Source: Massilia sp. ZL223
Lineage (GTDB): Bacteria > Pseudomonadota > Gammaproteobacteria > Burkholderiales > Burkholderiaceae_D
Assembly (NCBI RefSeq): GCF_018119395.1
Contig: NZ_JAGPWD010000011.1
Location: 61,649-125,648, forward strand
DNA length: 64,000 nt
Direction: 5' to 3'
Made by a program: the position numbers and the translations under genes. Position 1 is the stretch's first letter. Each line of letters starts with the position of its first letter. Shown piece by piece: positions 44,448 to 53,213 of the stretch. Below the pieces are notes generated by a model that saw only the letters and a program-made list of their open reading frames with translations, did no database searches and was not told the DNA's origin.

Positions 44448-45552
44448 ATGGAAGCTGAACGCATCAACGCCCTCTCCGCCCTGCTGAACGACCTGACCAG
44501 CCGTGAAGCCGAACTTCGGAGGTATCTTTGACTTCGATAAGAAGTCGGAGAAACTAGAACAGGTCAACCAGGAACTGGAAGACCCGAGCATCTGGAACGA
44601 CCAGAAACGCGCCCAGGAAATGGGCAAGGAAAAGAAGGCGCTCGAAGGCGTCGTCCTGACGCTGGAAAAAGCGCGCGCCGACTTGCTTGATGCCGCCGAC
44701 CTGTTCGAGATGGCGCGCGAAGAAGGCGACGACGACACCCTGCAAGCGGTGGCCGGCGACGTCGATGGCATCCAGAAGATCATCGAGGCGATGGAATTCC
44801 GCCGGATGTTCAGCAACCCGATGGACCACGCCAACTGCTTCATCGACATCCAGGCCGGTGCCGGCGGCACCGAGGCCCAGGACTGGGCGTCGATGCTGCT
44901 GCGCCAGTACCTGCGTTACTGCGAGCGCAAGGGCTTCAAGGCCGAGGTCATGGAACTGTCCGAGGGCGAGGTCGCGGGCATCAAGACCGCCACCATCAAG
45001 GTCGAGGGCGAGTACGCCTACGGCCACCTGCGCACCGAGACCGGCGTGCACCGCCTGGTGCGCAAGTCGCCGTTCGACTCCGCCAACGGCCGCCACACCT
45101 CGTTCACCTCGCTGTTCGTCTATCCGGAAGTCGACGAATCCTTCGAGATCGAGATCAATCCGGCCGACGTGCGCATCGACACCTACCGCGCATCGGGCGC
45201 GGGCGGCCAGCACATCAACAAGACCGACTCCGCGGTGCGCCTGACGCACGCTCCGTCGGGCATCGTGGTCCAGTGCCAGAACGACCGCTCGCAGCACCGC
45301 AACAAGGCGGAAGCCTTCGACATGCTGCGCGCCAAGCTGTTCGAACTCGAGCTGCGCAAGCGCATGGCCGAGCAGCAGAAGCTGGAAGACTCCAAGACCG
45401 ACGTCGGCTGGGGCCACCAGATCCGTTCCTACGTGCTCGACCAGTCGCGCATCAAGGACCTGCGCACGGGCTTCGAGACCGGCAACACCAAGAACGTGCT
45501 GGACGGCGACCTGGACGACTTCATCTCGGCCTCGCTCAAGCAGGGCATCTAA
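44448..45552 (+). CDS. prfB: peptide chain release factor 2 (programmed +1 frameshift)
   Basis: The 27-codon first frame ([27 protein letters not shown]) ends at an in-frame TGA at 44529-44531. Translation continues by slipping +1 on CTT-TGAC, with GAC at 44530-44532 as the next codon, to give 367 residues. The slip is helped by a Shine-Dalgarno-like CGGAGG just upstream, as in E. coli. The body is RF2: the SPF stop-codon-recognition tripeptide in [16 protein letters not shown] and the peptidyl-tRNA hydrolysis motif GGQ in [22 protein letters not shown]2 terminates at UGA and UAA. The internal UGA makes its synthesis depend on low RF2. The HAD gene starts 1 nt after the stop. Confidence 0.96.
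44520..44532 (+). promoter_or_regulatory. prfB frameshift signal
   Basis: AGGTATCTTTGAC: SD-like AGG, slippery CTT and stop TGA followed by C, the context that favours slow termination and +1 slippage. Confidence 0.93.
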
Positions 45553-45553
45553 G

Positions 45554-46225
45554 ATGAAGCACGCTGCACGCGCCTTCGTGTTCGACATGGACGGCACGAT
45601 CGTCGACAACATGGCCTTCCACACGCGTTCGTGGATCGCCTTCTTCGAGCGCCGCGGCCGCGCCATCGATGCGGACGAATTCTTCCGCACCACGGCCGGC
45701 CGCCAGGGCAAGGAGATCATCCGCGCCCACATGGGCGAGCATCTCGAGGACGACGAAATCGCGACGCTCAACCACGAGAAGGAAGCGGTGTACCGCGAGC
45801 TCTACCTGCCGCACCTGCGGCCGGTCGACGGTTTCGAGGACCTGATCGCCACCGCCAGGGCCAGCGGCACGAAGCTTGCCGTGGCGACCGCGGCGCCGCC
45901 GGCCAACATCGAGTTCACGCTCGACGGCCTGGACCTGCGCCGCCATTTCGACGCCGTCGTGGGCGCCACCGACGTCGCGCGCGGCAAACCGCACCCGGAC
46001 GTGTTCCTGGAAGCGGCCCGCCGCTGCGGCGTCGCGCCGGAACACTGCATCGTGTTCGAGGACGCGCCCCTGGGCCTGGAAGCGGCGCGCCGCGCCGGCA
46101 TGCGCGCGGTGGTGCTGACCACCACCCTGCCCGCGGCGAGCTTCGCCGAATTCGACAATATCGTGGCCATCGTCAACGACTTCTCCGAGCTGGACGTTGA
46201 CAGCCTGTTCGCCCGAACAATTTAA
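45554..46225 (+). CDS. HAD-family phosphatase (beta-phosphoglucomutase-like)
   Basis: 223 residues. The HAD motifs are [12 protein letters not shown] (nucleophile Asp and acid/base Asp), motif II in VATAAPP, and [17 protein letters not shown] with motif III Lys, then [18 protein letters not shown] with motif IV acidic residues. The helical cap lies at about 15-85. It dephosphorylates a small sugar phosphate or related metabolite; the exact substrate is unknown. It starts 1 nt after prfB and is followed after 16 nt by lysS, so prfB, this gene and lysS are co-transcribed. Confidence 0.9.
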   Translation: MKHAARAFVFDMDGTIVDNMAFHTRSWIAFFERRGRAIDADEFFRTTAGRQGKEIIRAHMGEHLEDDEIATLNHEKEAVYRELYLPHLRPVDGFEDLIATARASGTKLAVATAAPPANIEFTLDGLDLRRHFDAVVGATDVARGKPHPDVFLEAARRCGVAPEHCIVFEDAPLGLEAARRAGMRAVVLTTTLPAASFAEFDNIVAIVNDFSELDVDSLFARTI

Positions 46226-46241
46226 AAAGAATCCATCCATC

Positions 46242-47777
46242 ATGACTACGGAAAACCAAGAACAGGCGCCGATCGTGGCCGCCGACGATAACAAGATCAT
46301 GGCCGAGCGCCGCGCCAAGCTGGCCGCGCTGCGCCAGCAGGGCAATCCCTTCCCGAACGACTTCGTCCCCCAGGACAAGGCGGCCAACCTGACCGAGGAA
46401 CACGGCGGCAAGAGCCGTGAGGAGCTGGAAGCGTCGCCGGTGGCCGTGGTCCTGGCCGGCCGCATGATGCTCAAGCGCGAAGCCGGCAAGAAGGCCGCGT
46501 TCGCGACCCTGCAGGATTCGTCGGGCCCGATGGCCGATGGCCGCATCCAGATCTACGTCACCCTGGACAACGCCGGCCTTGATGCGATGGAAGCCCTGCA
46601 CCACTACGACCTGGGGGACATCCTGGGCGTGGAAGGCACCCTGTTCAAGACCAAGACCGACGAGCTGACCGTCAAGGTCACCAAGCTGCGCCTGATCGCC
46701 AAGTCGCTGCGCCCGCTGCCGGACAAGTTCCACGGCCTGGCCGACCAGGAGACCAAGTACCGCCAGCGCTACGTCGACCTGATCATGAACGAAGAGACGC
46801 GCCGCACCTTCAAGGCGCGTACCGCCGCGATGTCGTCGATGCGCCGCTTCATGGAAAAGCACGGCTTCATGGAAGTCGAGACCCCGATGCTGCACCCGAT
46901 CCCGGGCGGCGCCGCGGCCAAGCCTTTCATCACCCACCACAACGCGCTGGACATGGAAATGTACCTGCGTATCGCGCCTGAACTCTACCTGAAGCGCCTG
47001 GTGGTGGGCGGTTTCGACCGCGTGTTCGAAATCAACCGCAACTTCCGCAACGAAGGCGTGTCGGTCCGTCACAACCCGGAATTCACGATGATGGAATTCT
47101 ATGCGGCCTACACCGACTACAAGTGGATCATGGACTTCACCGAGCAGGTGATCCGCCAGGCCGCGGTCGACGCCCACGGCAGCGCTGTCCTGAGCTACGG
47201 CGGCCGCGAGCTGGACCTGTCCAAGCCTTTCCAGCGCCTGACCATCGTCGAAGCGATCGACAAGTACGCGCCGGGCTATACCCCGGAGCAGCTGAACTCG
47301 ATGGACTTCCTCAAGGAAGAACTGCTGAAGTTCGGCGTCAAGCCTTTCGCCACTTCGGGCCTGGGCGCGCTGCAGCTGGCGCTGTTCGAAGAGACCGCGG
47401 AAGCCCTGCTGTGGGAACCGACCTTCATCATCGATTACCCGGTCGAAGTGTCGCCGCTGGCGCGCGCTTCGGACAGCCGCGAAGGCATCACCGAGCGTTT
47501 CGAACTGTTCATGGTGGGCCGCGAGATCGCCAACGGCTTCTCGGAGCTGAACGATCCGGAAGACCAGGCGGCGCGTTTCCTGTCGCAAGTGGCCGCCAAG
47601 GACGCGGGCGATGAAGAGGCGATGTATTTCGACGCGGATTACATCCGTGCGCTGGAATACGGCATGCCGCCGGCGGGTGGCTGCGGGATCGGCATCGACC
47701 GTCTCATGATGCTGATTACGGACTCGCCGAATATCCGTGATGTGCTGCTGTTCCCGCACCTGCGCAAGGAAGACTGA
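46242..47777 (+). CDS. lysS: lysyl-tRNA synthetase (class II)
   Basis: 511 residues from the ATG at 46242. The OB-fold anticodon domain (about 60-180) contains [26 protein letters not shown]. The catalytic core shows motif 1 around [18 protein letters not shown], motif 2 [26 protein letters not shown] and motif 3 [27 protein letters not shown]. It charges tRNA-Lys in the cytoplasm. The prfB-lysS pairing is conserved in many proteobacteria and is widened here by a HAD gene. A strong terminator follows. Confidence 0.97.
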   Translation: MTTENQEQAPIVAADDNKIMAERRAKLAALRQQGNPFPNDFVPQDKAANLTEEHGGKSREELEASPVAVVLAGRMMLKREAGKKAAFATLQDSSGPMADGRIQIYVTLDNAGLDAMEALHHYDLGDILGVEGTLFKTKTDELTVKVTKLRLIAKSLRPLPDKFHGLADQETKYRQRYVDLIMNEETRRTFKARTAAMSSMRRFMEKHGFMEVETPMLHPIPGGAAAKPFITHHNALDMEMYLRIAPELYLKRLVVGGFDRVFEINRNFRNEGVSVRHNPEFTMMEFYAAYTDYKWIMDFTEQVIRQAAVDAHGSAVLSYGGRELDLSKPFQRLTIVEAIDKYAPGYTPEQLNSMDFLKEELLKFGVKPFATSGLGALQLALFEETAEALLWEPTFIIDYPVEVSPLARASDSREGITERFELFMVGREIANGFSELNDPEDQAARFLSQVAAKDAGDEEAMYFDADYIRALEYGMPPAGGCGIGIDRLMMLITDSPNIRDVLLFPHLRKED

Positions 47778-47812
47778 GAATCAGGTATGGCCGCCGTGGC
47801 GGCCAGGTGAAC

Positions 47813-47844
47813 AGGCGGACGTGCAAAGCACGCCCGCCTTTTTT
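47813..47844 (+). terminator. intrinsic terminator after lysS
   Basis: AGGCGG-A-CGTGC / GCACG-C-CCGCCT (47813-47824 and 47828-47839) around AAA, followed by TTTTTT. It ends the prfB-HAD-lysS unit. Confidence 0.92.
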
Positions 47845-47890
47845 ATTGTGTGAAAACCGACAGCACTTCCGTCCCCCACCACCCTAAAGA

Positions 47891-47921
47891 CCGTCATACG
47901 CGCCACTGGCGCCTACGACGG
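47891..47921. repeat. imperfect palindrome downstream of ppnN
   Basis: CCGTCATACGCGCC and GGCGCCTACGACGG pair at 12 of 14 positions around ACT. CCGTCCCC words flank it on both sides in opposite senses. It lies between the lysS terminator and the ppnN stop, and may be a repeat element or a weak terminator for ppnN. Confidence 0.5.
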
Positions 47922-47954
47922 TTTTGGGGACGGTGGTACTGAAAGCGTCGACGA

Positions 47955-49325
47955 TTATTGGACGATGGTGTAGCACGGGATATATGCCTTCCCCGGCAAC
48001 TTCATCCTGCTCTGCTCCACGAACGACGCCAGCAAGGCATCCATCGGCCCCATGATCGCGCTCTCGCCCTGGATCTCGTACTTCCCGTATTGCTCGATCG
48101 CGCGAATCCCCTCTTCCTTCACATTCCCCGCCACCACCCCGGAGAACGCGCGGCGCAGATTCGCCGCCAGCATGTGCGATTCCTGCGCCCGGTGCAGCTT
48201 CAGGTTGCGCATGTTCTCGTGCGTCGGCCGGAACGGACGCTGGAACTCGTGGTCGATCCGGAGGCGCCAGTTGAAGTAGTAGGCGTCGCTGTGCGCCTTG
48301 CGGTACTCGCGCACCTGCTTGATCCCCGCCTGCATCTCGCGCGCCACGGCGTCCGGGTCGTCGACGATGATCTTGTAGCGCCGCTGCGCCGCCTCGCCCA
48401 GGGTCAGGCCGATGAAGTGGTCGATCTGCGTGAAATACTCGCGCGCCGTGGCCGGGCCCGTGAAGACCAGCGGGAACGGAATCTCCGCATTTTCCGGATG
48501 GAGCAGGATGCCCAGGATGTACAGGATCTCTTCCGCCGTGCCGGCGCCGCCCGGAAACACCACGATGCCGTGGCCGGTGCGGACAAACGCCTCCAGGCGC
48601 TTCTCGATGTCCGGCATGATCACCAGGTCGTTGACGATCGGGTTCGGCGACTCGGCCGCGATGATGCCCGGCTCCGAGATGCCGAGGTAGCGGCCGCCGC
48701 CCAGGCGCTGCTTGGCGTGGCCGATGGTCGCGCCCTTCATCGGGCCCTTCATGGCGCCCGGTCCGCAGCCGGTGCAGATATCGAGCTCGCGCAGGCCGAG
48801 CGCGTAGCCGACCCGCTTGGTATATTCGTACTCCACCCGGCTTATCGAGTGGCCGCCCCAGCACACCACCAGGTTGGGATTGCGCTGCGCCTGGAAAACG
48901 TTGGCGTTGCGCAGGATGTGGAAGACCGCGTCCGTGATGCCTTCGGTACGGGTCATGTCGAATTTGGGGTTGTCGGTGACGTCGAAATGCACGTACACGA
49001 TATCGCGCAGCACCGCGAACAGGTGCTCGTGGATACCCTTGATCATCTTGCCGTCGACGAAGGCGTGGGCGGGCGCGCCGCGGATGTCGAGCTTGATGCC
49101 GCGCTCGCGCTGCAGGATGCTGATGTCGAAGCTGGCGTAGCGCTCCATCAGCTCCTTGCCGTCATCGATGTCGCTGCCGCTGTTCAGGACCGCCAGCGCG
49201 CACTTGCGAAAAATGTCATACAGGCCGGCCTTGCTGGTGTCGAGCAGCTTGGCCACCTCCGCCTTGGACAGCACTTCCAGGCGGCCTTCCGGGGAAATAA
49301 GCGTATCGACTACATCATGGGTCAT
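47955..49325 (-). CDS. ppnN: nucleotide 5'-monophosphate nucleosidase PpnN (LOG family)
   Basis: 456 residues from the ATG at 49325 (AAGGA upstream), matching E. coli PpnN (YgdH) in length. The central LOG-type Rossmann domain has VVCWGGHSISRVEYEY, CTGCGPGAMKGPMKGA and the nucleotide-binding VVFPGGAGTAEEILYILGIL. The N- and C-terminal flanks are the regulatory parts special to PpnN. It cleaves purine and pyrimidine nucleoside monophosphates to base and ribose-5-phosphate and is stimulated by (p)ppGpp in E. coli. It is a single gene that diverges from the peptide transporter. Confidence 0.94.
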   Translation of the reverse strand: MTHDVVDTLISPEGRLEVLSKAEVAKLLDTSKAGLYDIFRKCALAVLNSGSDIDDGKELMERYASFDISILQRERGIKLDIRGAPAHAFVDGKMIKGIHEHLFAVLRDIVYVHFDVTDNPKFDMTRTEGITDAVFHILRNANVFQAQRNPNLVVCWGGHSISRVEYEYTKRVGYALGLRELDICTGCGPGAMKGPMKGATIGHAKQRLGGGRYLGISEPGIIAAESPNPIVNDLVIMPDIEKRLEAFVRTGHGIVVFPGGAGTAEEILYILGILLHPENAEIPFPLVFTGPATAREYFTQIDHFIGLTLGEAAQRRYKIIVDDPDAVAREMQAGIKQVREYRKAHSDAYYFNWRLRIDHEFQRPFRPTHENMRNLKLHRAQESHMLAANLRRAFSGVVAGNVKEEGIRAIEQYGKYEIQGESAIMGPMDALLASFVEQSRMKLPGKAYIPCYTIVQ

Positions 49326-49582
49326 GGTGTTCTTTTCCTTTTCTCTTCTGTGAAACGAGCCACTGAGGGACAGGCCTGATAGGCAATATACGCCAAAGTG
49401 CAACATTTTGCCTCCCTCGCGCCTCGGCTCCGTGCGCCTGCCTGCGCGCGTATTAACACAACTGGAAAAAAATCGCTTGAGCTGACAGATATGCACTAGA
49501 ATGCGTGCCTATTGGAATTATCGGCAAGCCGGTTCTCCATACAACCAATCATCGAGACAAACATTATTTCGGGAGGAACCGC

Positions 49583-51091
49583 ATGAGCGGTGCAGCTACT
49601 TCACCTGCCAAGGGACCTATCCCAGAATTCAAGCAGTTCATGGGCCATCCAGCTCCGCTGTGGATGCTGTTCATGACTGAATTCTGGGAACGGTTCGCTT
49701 TCTACGGCATCCGTTGGGCCCTGGTGCTTTACATCGTCGCTCAGTTCTACGGCGGCGACGCCGTCGGCCAGGCCGACGCGAACCTGACCTACGGTTCCTA
49801 CCTCGCGCTGGTCTACGCCGGCGCCGTCTTCGGCGGCTATGTGGCCGACCGCGTCATCGGCTACCAGCGCTCAATTCTCGTCGGCGCCGTCTTCATGGCG
49901 GCCGGCCTGTTCATGATCACCATCCCGAGCCAGGACGTCTTCAAGCTCGGACTGGCGACCATCATCGTCGGCAACGGCATGTTCAAGCCGAACATCTCGG
50001 CCATGGTCGGCCAGCTGTACGCCATCCATGACACCCGCCGCGACTCGGGCTTCACCATCTTCTACATGGGCATCAACGCCGGCGCCTTCATCTCGCCGAT
50101 CCTGACCCAGCAGCTGGCGCAGAACGTGTTCAACACCGGCGATACTCCGGCCTACAAGATCGTGTTCTTCGCTTCGGGCGTGGGCATGCTGTTGTCGCTG
50201 GTGTGGTTCTACTTCGGCCGCAAGCAGCTCAAGGGCATCGGCGCACCGGTCGGCGAACTGGCCAGCCCGAAGCGCCTGATCGGCGTGGTCGTCGGCTCGC
50301 TGGTGGTGATCCCGGTCGTCTACCTGCTGCTGCAGGCCGGCGCCGCCAACCTGCAGATCGTGCTGACCGTGCTGTTCATCATCCTGGCCCTGATGCTGAT
50401 CGTCGAAGGCGTGCGCGAAGGCGCCGTCTCGCGCGACAAGACCATCGCCATGATGATCATCTTCTTCTTCAACATCCTGTTCTGGTGCTTCTTCGAGCAG
50501 GCCGGCAGCTCGTTCACCTTCCTGGCCGAGCAGATCGTGAACCGCGACTTCGGCGACGGCAAGATCTTCCCGGTGGCCTGGTTCCAGTCCGTAAACTCGA
50601 TCGCCATCATCGTCTGCGCACCGATCATCGCCGCCATCTGGGTGGCCCTGGGCAAGCGCAACACGAACCCGTCGATCCCGCGCAAGTTCGGCCTGGGCAT
50701 CATCTTCAACGGCCTGGCCTTCGGCCTGCTGATGTATGCGCTGACCCAGCTGATCAACGACCAGGGCAAGATCCCGTTCTGGACCCTGTTCATGGTCTAC
50801 GTGATCCAGTCGATCGGTGAGCTGTGCCTGTCGCCGATCGGCCTGTCGATGGTCACCAAGCTGGCTCCGACCCGCCTGGTGGGCCTGGGCATGGGCGGCT
50901 GGTTCCTGTCGACCGGTATCGGCAACAACCTGTCGGGCATCTTCGCCTCGCACGTGTCGGGCGAGTCCGGCATGTCGGTGGCCTCGGCGCTGGACGGCTA
51001 TACCTTCGGCTTCTGGATCCTGCTGGGCGGCGGCGTGCTGCTGTTCCTGATCGCTCCGCTGATTCAGAAACTGATGCACGGCGTGAAGTAA
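49583..51091 (+). CDS. POT/PTR-family proton-coupled peptide transporter
   Basis: 502 residues with about 14 hydrophobic segments. The POT hallmark ExxERF is in MTEFWERFAFYGIRWALVLYI. The second family block is GNGMFKPNISAMVGQLY...GFTIFYMGINAGAF, and FEQAGSS in the seventh-eighth helix region carries the conserved Glu. It imports di- and tripeptides with protons across the inner membrane. GGGAGGA precedes the ATG at 49583. A hairpin terminator follows 21 nt after the stop. Confidence 0.94.
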   Translation: MSGAATSPAKGPIPEFKQFMGHPAPLWMLFMTEFWERFAFYGIRWALVLYIVAQFYGGDAVGQADANLTYGSYLALVYAGAVFGGYVADRVIGYQRSILVGAVFMAAGLFMITIPSQDVFKLGLATIIVGNGMFKPNISAMVGQLYAIHDTRRDSGFTIFYMGINAGAFISPILTQQLAQNVFNTGDTPAYKIVFFASGVGMLLSLVWFYFGRKQLKGIGAPVGELASPKRLIGVVVGSLVVIPVVYLLLQAGAANLQIVLTVLFIILALMLIVEGVREGAVSRDKTIAMMIIFFFNILFWCFFEQAGSSFTFLAEQIVNRDFGDGKIFPVAWFQSVNSIAIIVCAPIIAAIWVALGKRNTNPSIPRKFGLGIIFNGLAFGLLMYALTQLINDQGKIPFWTLFMVYVIQSIGELCLSPIGLSMVTKLAPTRLVGLGMGGWFLSTGIGNNLSGIFASHVSGESGMSVASALDGYTFGFWILLGGGVLLFLIAPLIQKLMHGVK

Positions 51092-51112
51092 AAGATCGTC
51101 GCTTCAAATGAG

Positions 51113-51138
51113 AACGGCAGCCATTCGTGGCTGCCGTT
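51113..51138 (+). terminator. intrinsic terminator after the POT transporter
   Basis: AACGGCAGCCA / TGGCTGCCGTT is a perfect 11-bp stem with a TTCG tetraloop (loop 51124-51127). It is followed by GTTGTTTG. Confidence 0.9.
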
Positions 51139-51151
51139 GTTGTTTGTGGTT

Positions 51152-51219
51152 GCGGTGCGAACTTGGGTCCCGGCCGAGGGGAACGCCGAGTCCCCCTCGG
51201 CCGGAACCCAAGTTTGCAC
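51152..51219. repeat. dispersed inverted repeat, GAACTTGGG core (second copy)
   Basis: GCGGTGCGAACTTGGG (51152-51167), identical to 3801-3816, continues into CCCGGCCGAGGGG. After a short loop it is answered by CCCCCTCGGCCGGAACCCAAGTTTGCAC (ending 51219), giving a long, nearly perfect hairpin. It lies 14 nt after the transporter terminator and just before the convergent LysR gene end. Confidence 0.82.
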
Positions 51220-51233
51220 ACACGGCCCGCAGC

Positions 51234-52133
51234 TCATCCCTTCTCCAGCGACGCCCGCATCTCCTCCATCTCGCCGACCATCCACGCCCTGAACCGCTGC
51301 ACCTTGAGCATATGTTCCTTGTGCGGATTCACCAGGAACTTGTACCCATTCGCAAACGGCGCACTGCGCGCCGGAATCTGCCTGAGCGCCCCCTTCACGA
51401 TATCCTGGAAGGCGATCCCGTAGGGCACGAGCGCCACGCCCTGCCCGGCGACCGCCGCCTGCACCAGCACACCCCAGTGGCTGTACCCGCGCGAGAAGTC
51501 GTACTTGCCCTTCAGCGCCTTGTTCTCGTTGAGCAGCTGCAGCCAGGCCTCGGGCGACTGCTCCACCAGCAGGCGGCAATGCGGCAGATCGGCCAGGGTC
51601 AGGCCGGCCTGGCCGGGCGCCAGCAGCTCGGGGCTGTACACCGGCACCAGGCGCTCGCGGAACAGCACTGAGGGGTCGCCCTCGCGCACCGGCCCGTAGC
51701 GGATCGCCACGTCGGTGCTGTCGGCGTGCAGGTCCACCGGCGCGTCGTTCGAGTCGATGCGAATGTCGAGCTCCGGATACAGCTTGGTGAAGCGGTGCAT
51801 GCGCGGCACCAGCCACTTGATCGCGAACGAATGCGTAGTCGAGATCCGCAGCACCGATTCCTCGTCGCCGCGCTGCAGCGCCGCCACCTTGGCGCGCAGA
51901 TCGCCCAGCATGCGCCCGGTGGCGATCGCCAGTTCCTGGCCTTTTTCGGTCAGCGAAATGTGGCGCGGATGGCGCACGAACAAAGGAAAGCCGACGTTTT
52001 CCTCGAGCTGCTTGACTTGCTGGCTGACCGCCGCCGGGGTCTTGTGCAGCTCGCGCGCGGCCAGCTTGAAACTGCCCCAGCGCGCCGCGCATTCGAAGTC
52101 GATCAGGCCCGACAGGCTGCGCAAAGGCTTCAT
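51234..52133 (-). CDS. LysR-family transcriptional regulator (GcvA-like)
   Basis: 299 residues. The N-terminal winged helix is SGLIDFECAARWGSFKLAARELHKTPAAVSQQVKQLEENVGFPLFVRHPRHISLTEKG. The effector domain (about 90-295) begins RISTTHSFAIKWLVPRMHRF, typical of GcvA-like members. The ATG at 52133 is chosen because GGAGG lies 4-5 nt before it; an ATG at 52148 would overlap that site. It diverges from the reductase gene at 52240, its likely target, and a 15-bp palindrome lies just upstream of its start. The ligand is unknown. Confidence 0.92.
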   Translation of the reverse strand: MKPLRSLSGLIDFECAARWGSFKLAARELHKTPAAVSQQVKQLEENVGFPLFVRHPRHISLTEKGQELAIATGRMLGDLRAKVAALQRGDEESVLRISTTHSFAIKWLVPRMHRFTKLYPELDIRIDSNDAPVDLHADSTDVAIRYGPVREGDPSVLFRERLVPVYSPELLAPGQAGLTLADLPHCRLLVEQSPEAWLQLLNENKALKGKYDFSRGYSHWGVLVQAAVAGQGVALVPYGIAFQDIVKGALRQIPARSAPFANGYKFLVNPHKEHMLKVQRFRAWMVGEMEEMRASLEKG

Positions 52134-52146
52134 ACCGCCTCCATGC

Positions 52147-52161
52147 ATAAGAATTTCTTAT
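52147..52161. promoter_or_regulatory. 15-bp palindrome, likely LysR-type binding site
   Basis: ATAAGAA-T-TTCTTAT is a perfect 7-bp-arm palindrome. It lies 14 nt upstream of the LysR start and 79 nt before the divergent reductase gene. Its place suits autorepression plus control of the neighbour. Confidence 0.55.
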
Positions 52162-52239
52162 TCAATACCTGTACTTTTTCTAGGTTGAAGGGATTAACTA
52201 CCAGAAAATACAATATAGCCCATCACACAAGGAAAAGTC

Positions 52240-53163
52240 ATGCCCAAGAATATATTGGTGATTGGTGGCACCCGCTTTTTCGGCAAACTGCTGGTGCAGC
52301 GCCTTCTTCTGGCCGGTCACCGTGTGACAATCGCAACACGGGGCTATGCGCCCGATCCTTTCGGCGGCCGCATTACCCGCGTGCGCGTCGACCGCCGCAA
52401 TGAATCCGCCATGCGCGCCGCCTTCGGCGCCAGCCGTTTCGACATCGTCTACGACCAGATGTGCTATTCGCCGCTCGACGCGGCGATCTCCGTGCGCGTC
52501 TTCGGCGGCCGCGTCGGGCGCTACGTGATGACCTCGACCATCGACGCCTACCGCGAACTGGAACCGCTCGGCCGCCCGTTCGCGGAACGCGACCTCAATG
52601 TCCACGCCCAGCCCATCGACGCCGGCTACCCCTGGCACGATCCGGCGCGCGCCGTCGAGAGTTATGTGGATGGCAAGATCCAGGCCGAGGCCTACCTGTA
52701 CCGCGACGGCAGCCTGCCCGTGGTGACGGCGCGCCTGGCCCACGTGCTGGGCGGCCCGGACGACTTCACCGGCCGCCTGGCCCACTACGTCGACCTGGTG
52801 CGCCTGCGCGCCGCGCTGCCGTATTCGAACGCCCAGGCGGATGTCTCCTTCATGCAGGCCAAGGAGGCGGCCAATTTCCTGGTGTGGGCGGGCGAACAAA
52901 GCTTTACCGGGCCGGTGAACGCCGCCGCGGACGGCCCGCTGTCGGCGTTTGCCCTGCATGCGCGCGTGGCCAAGGCGCTCGACGAGGATGCCTTCCCGCG
53001 CCAGGCGGCGCAGGTGGCGGCGCCTGGGGTCCTGTCGCCCTTCGATTTTCCATCGGCGCTGGTGCTCGATACGAGCCGCGCGAAGGCGCTGGGCTACCGC
53101 TTCGGGCATACGAACGACTGGATTGATGTGGTCATTCGGCAGCACGATCTGGCTTACGTTTGA
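52240..53163 (+). CDS. NAD(P)-dependent epimerase/dehydratase-like protein
   Basis: 307 residues. The Rossmann start is NILVIGGTRFFGKLLVQRLLLAGHRVTIATRG, a GxxxFFG form of the extended-SDR dinucleotide motif. DIVYDQMCYSPLDA follows, and GRYVMTSTIDAYREL holds the strand that normally precedes the active site. The usual YxxxK is not clear, although SYVDGKIQAEAYLY could contribute. It resembles isoflavone-reductase-like or RNA-binding CSP41-like SDRs. AAGGA precedes the ATG at 52240. It diverges from the LysR gene. Confidence 0.82.
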   Translation: MPKNILVIGGTRFFGKLLVQRLLLAGHRVTIATRGYAPDPFGGRITRVRVDRRNESAMRAAFGASRFDIVYDQMCYSPLDAAISVRVFGGRVGRYVMTSTIDAYRELEPLGRPFAERDLNVHAQPIDAGYPWHDPARAVESYVDGKIQAEAYLYRDGSLPVVTARLAHVLGGPDDFTGRLAHYVDLVRLRAALPYSNAQADVSFMQAKEAANFLVWAGEQSFTGPVNAAADGPLSAFALHARVAKALDEDAFPRQAAQVAAPGVLSPFDFPSALVLDTSRAKALGYRFGHTNDWIDVVIRQHDLAYV

Positions 53164-53186
53164 ACTCGGGTCCACACAGCATATAA

Positions 53187-53210
53187 AAAAGCCGGCTTTC
53201 GCCGGCTTTT
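53187..53210. terminator. bidirectional terminator
   Basis: AAAAGCCGGC / GCCGGCTTTT (53187-53196 and 53201-53210) with a TTTC loop gives a T tract on both strands. It serves the reductase gene on the plus strand and the OPT gene, whose stop is 4 nt away, on the minus strand. Confidence 0.93.
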
Positions 53211-53213
53211 CCT

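Noticed and set aside
44448..44531. prfB as a pseudogene because of an in-frame TGA
   Set aside because: The TGA is in the exact CTT-TGA-C context of the RF2 recoding site, with an SD-like element upstream and an intact second frame.
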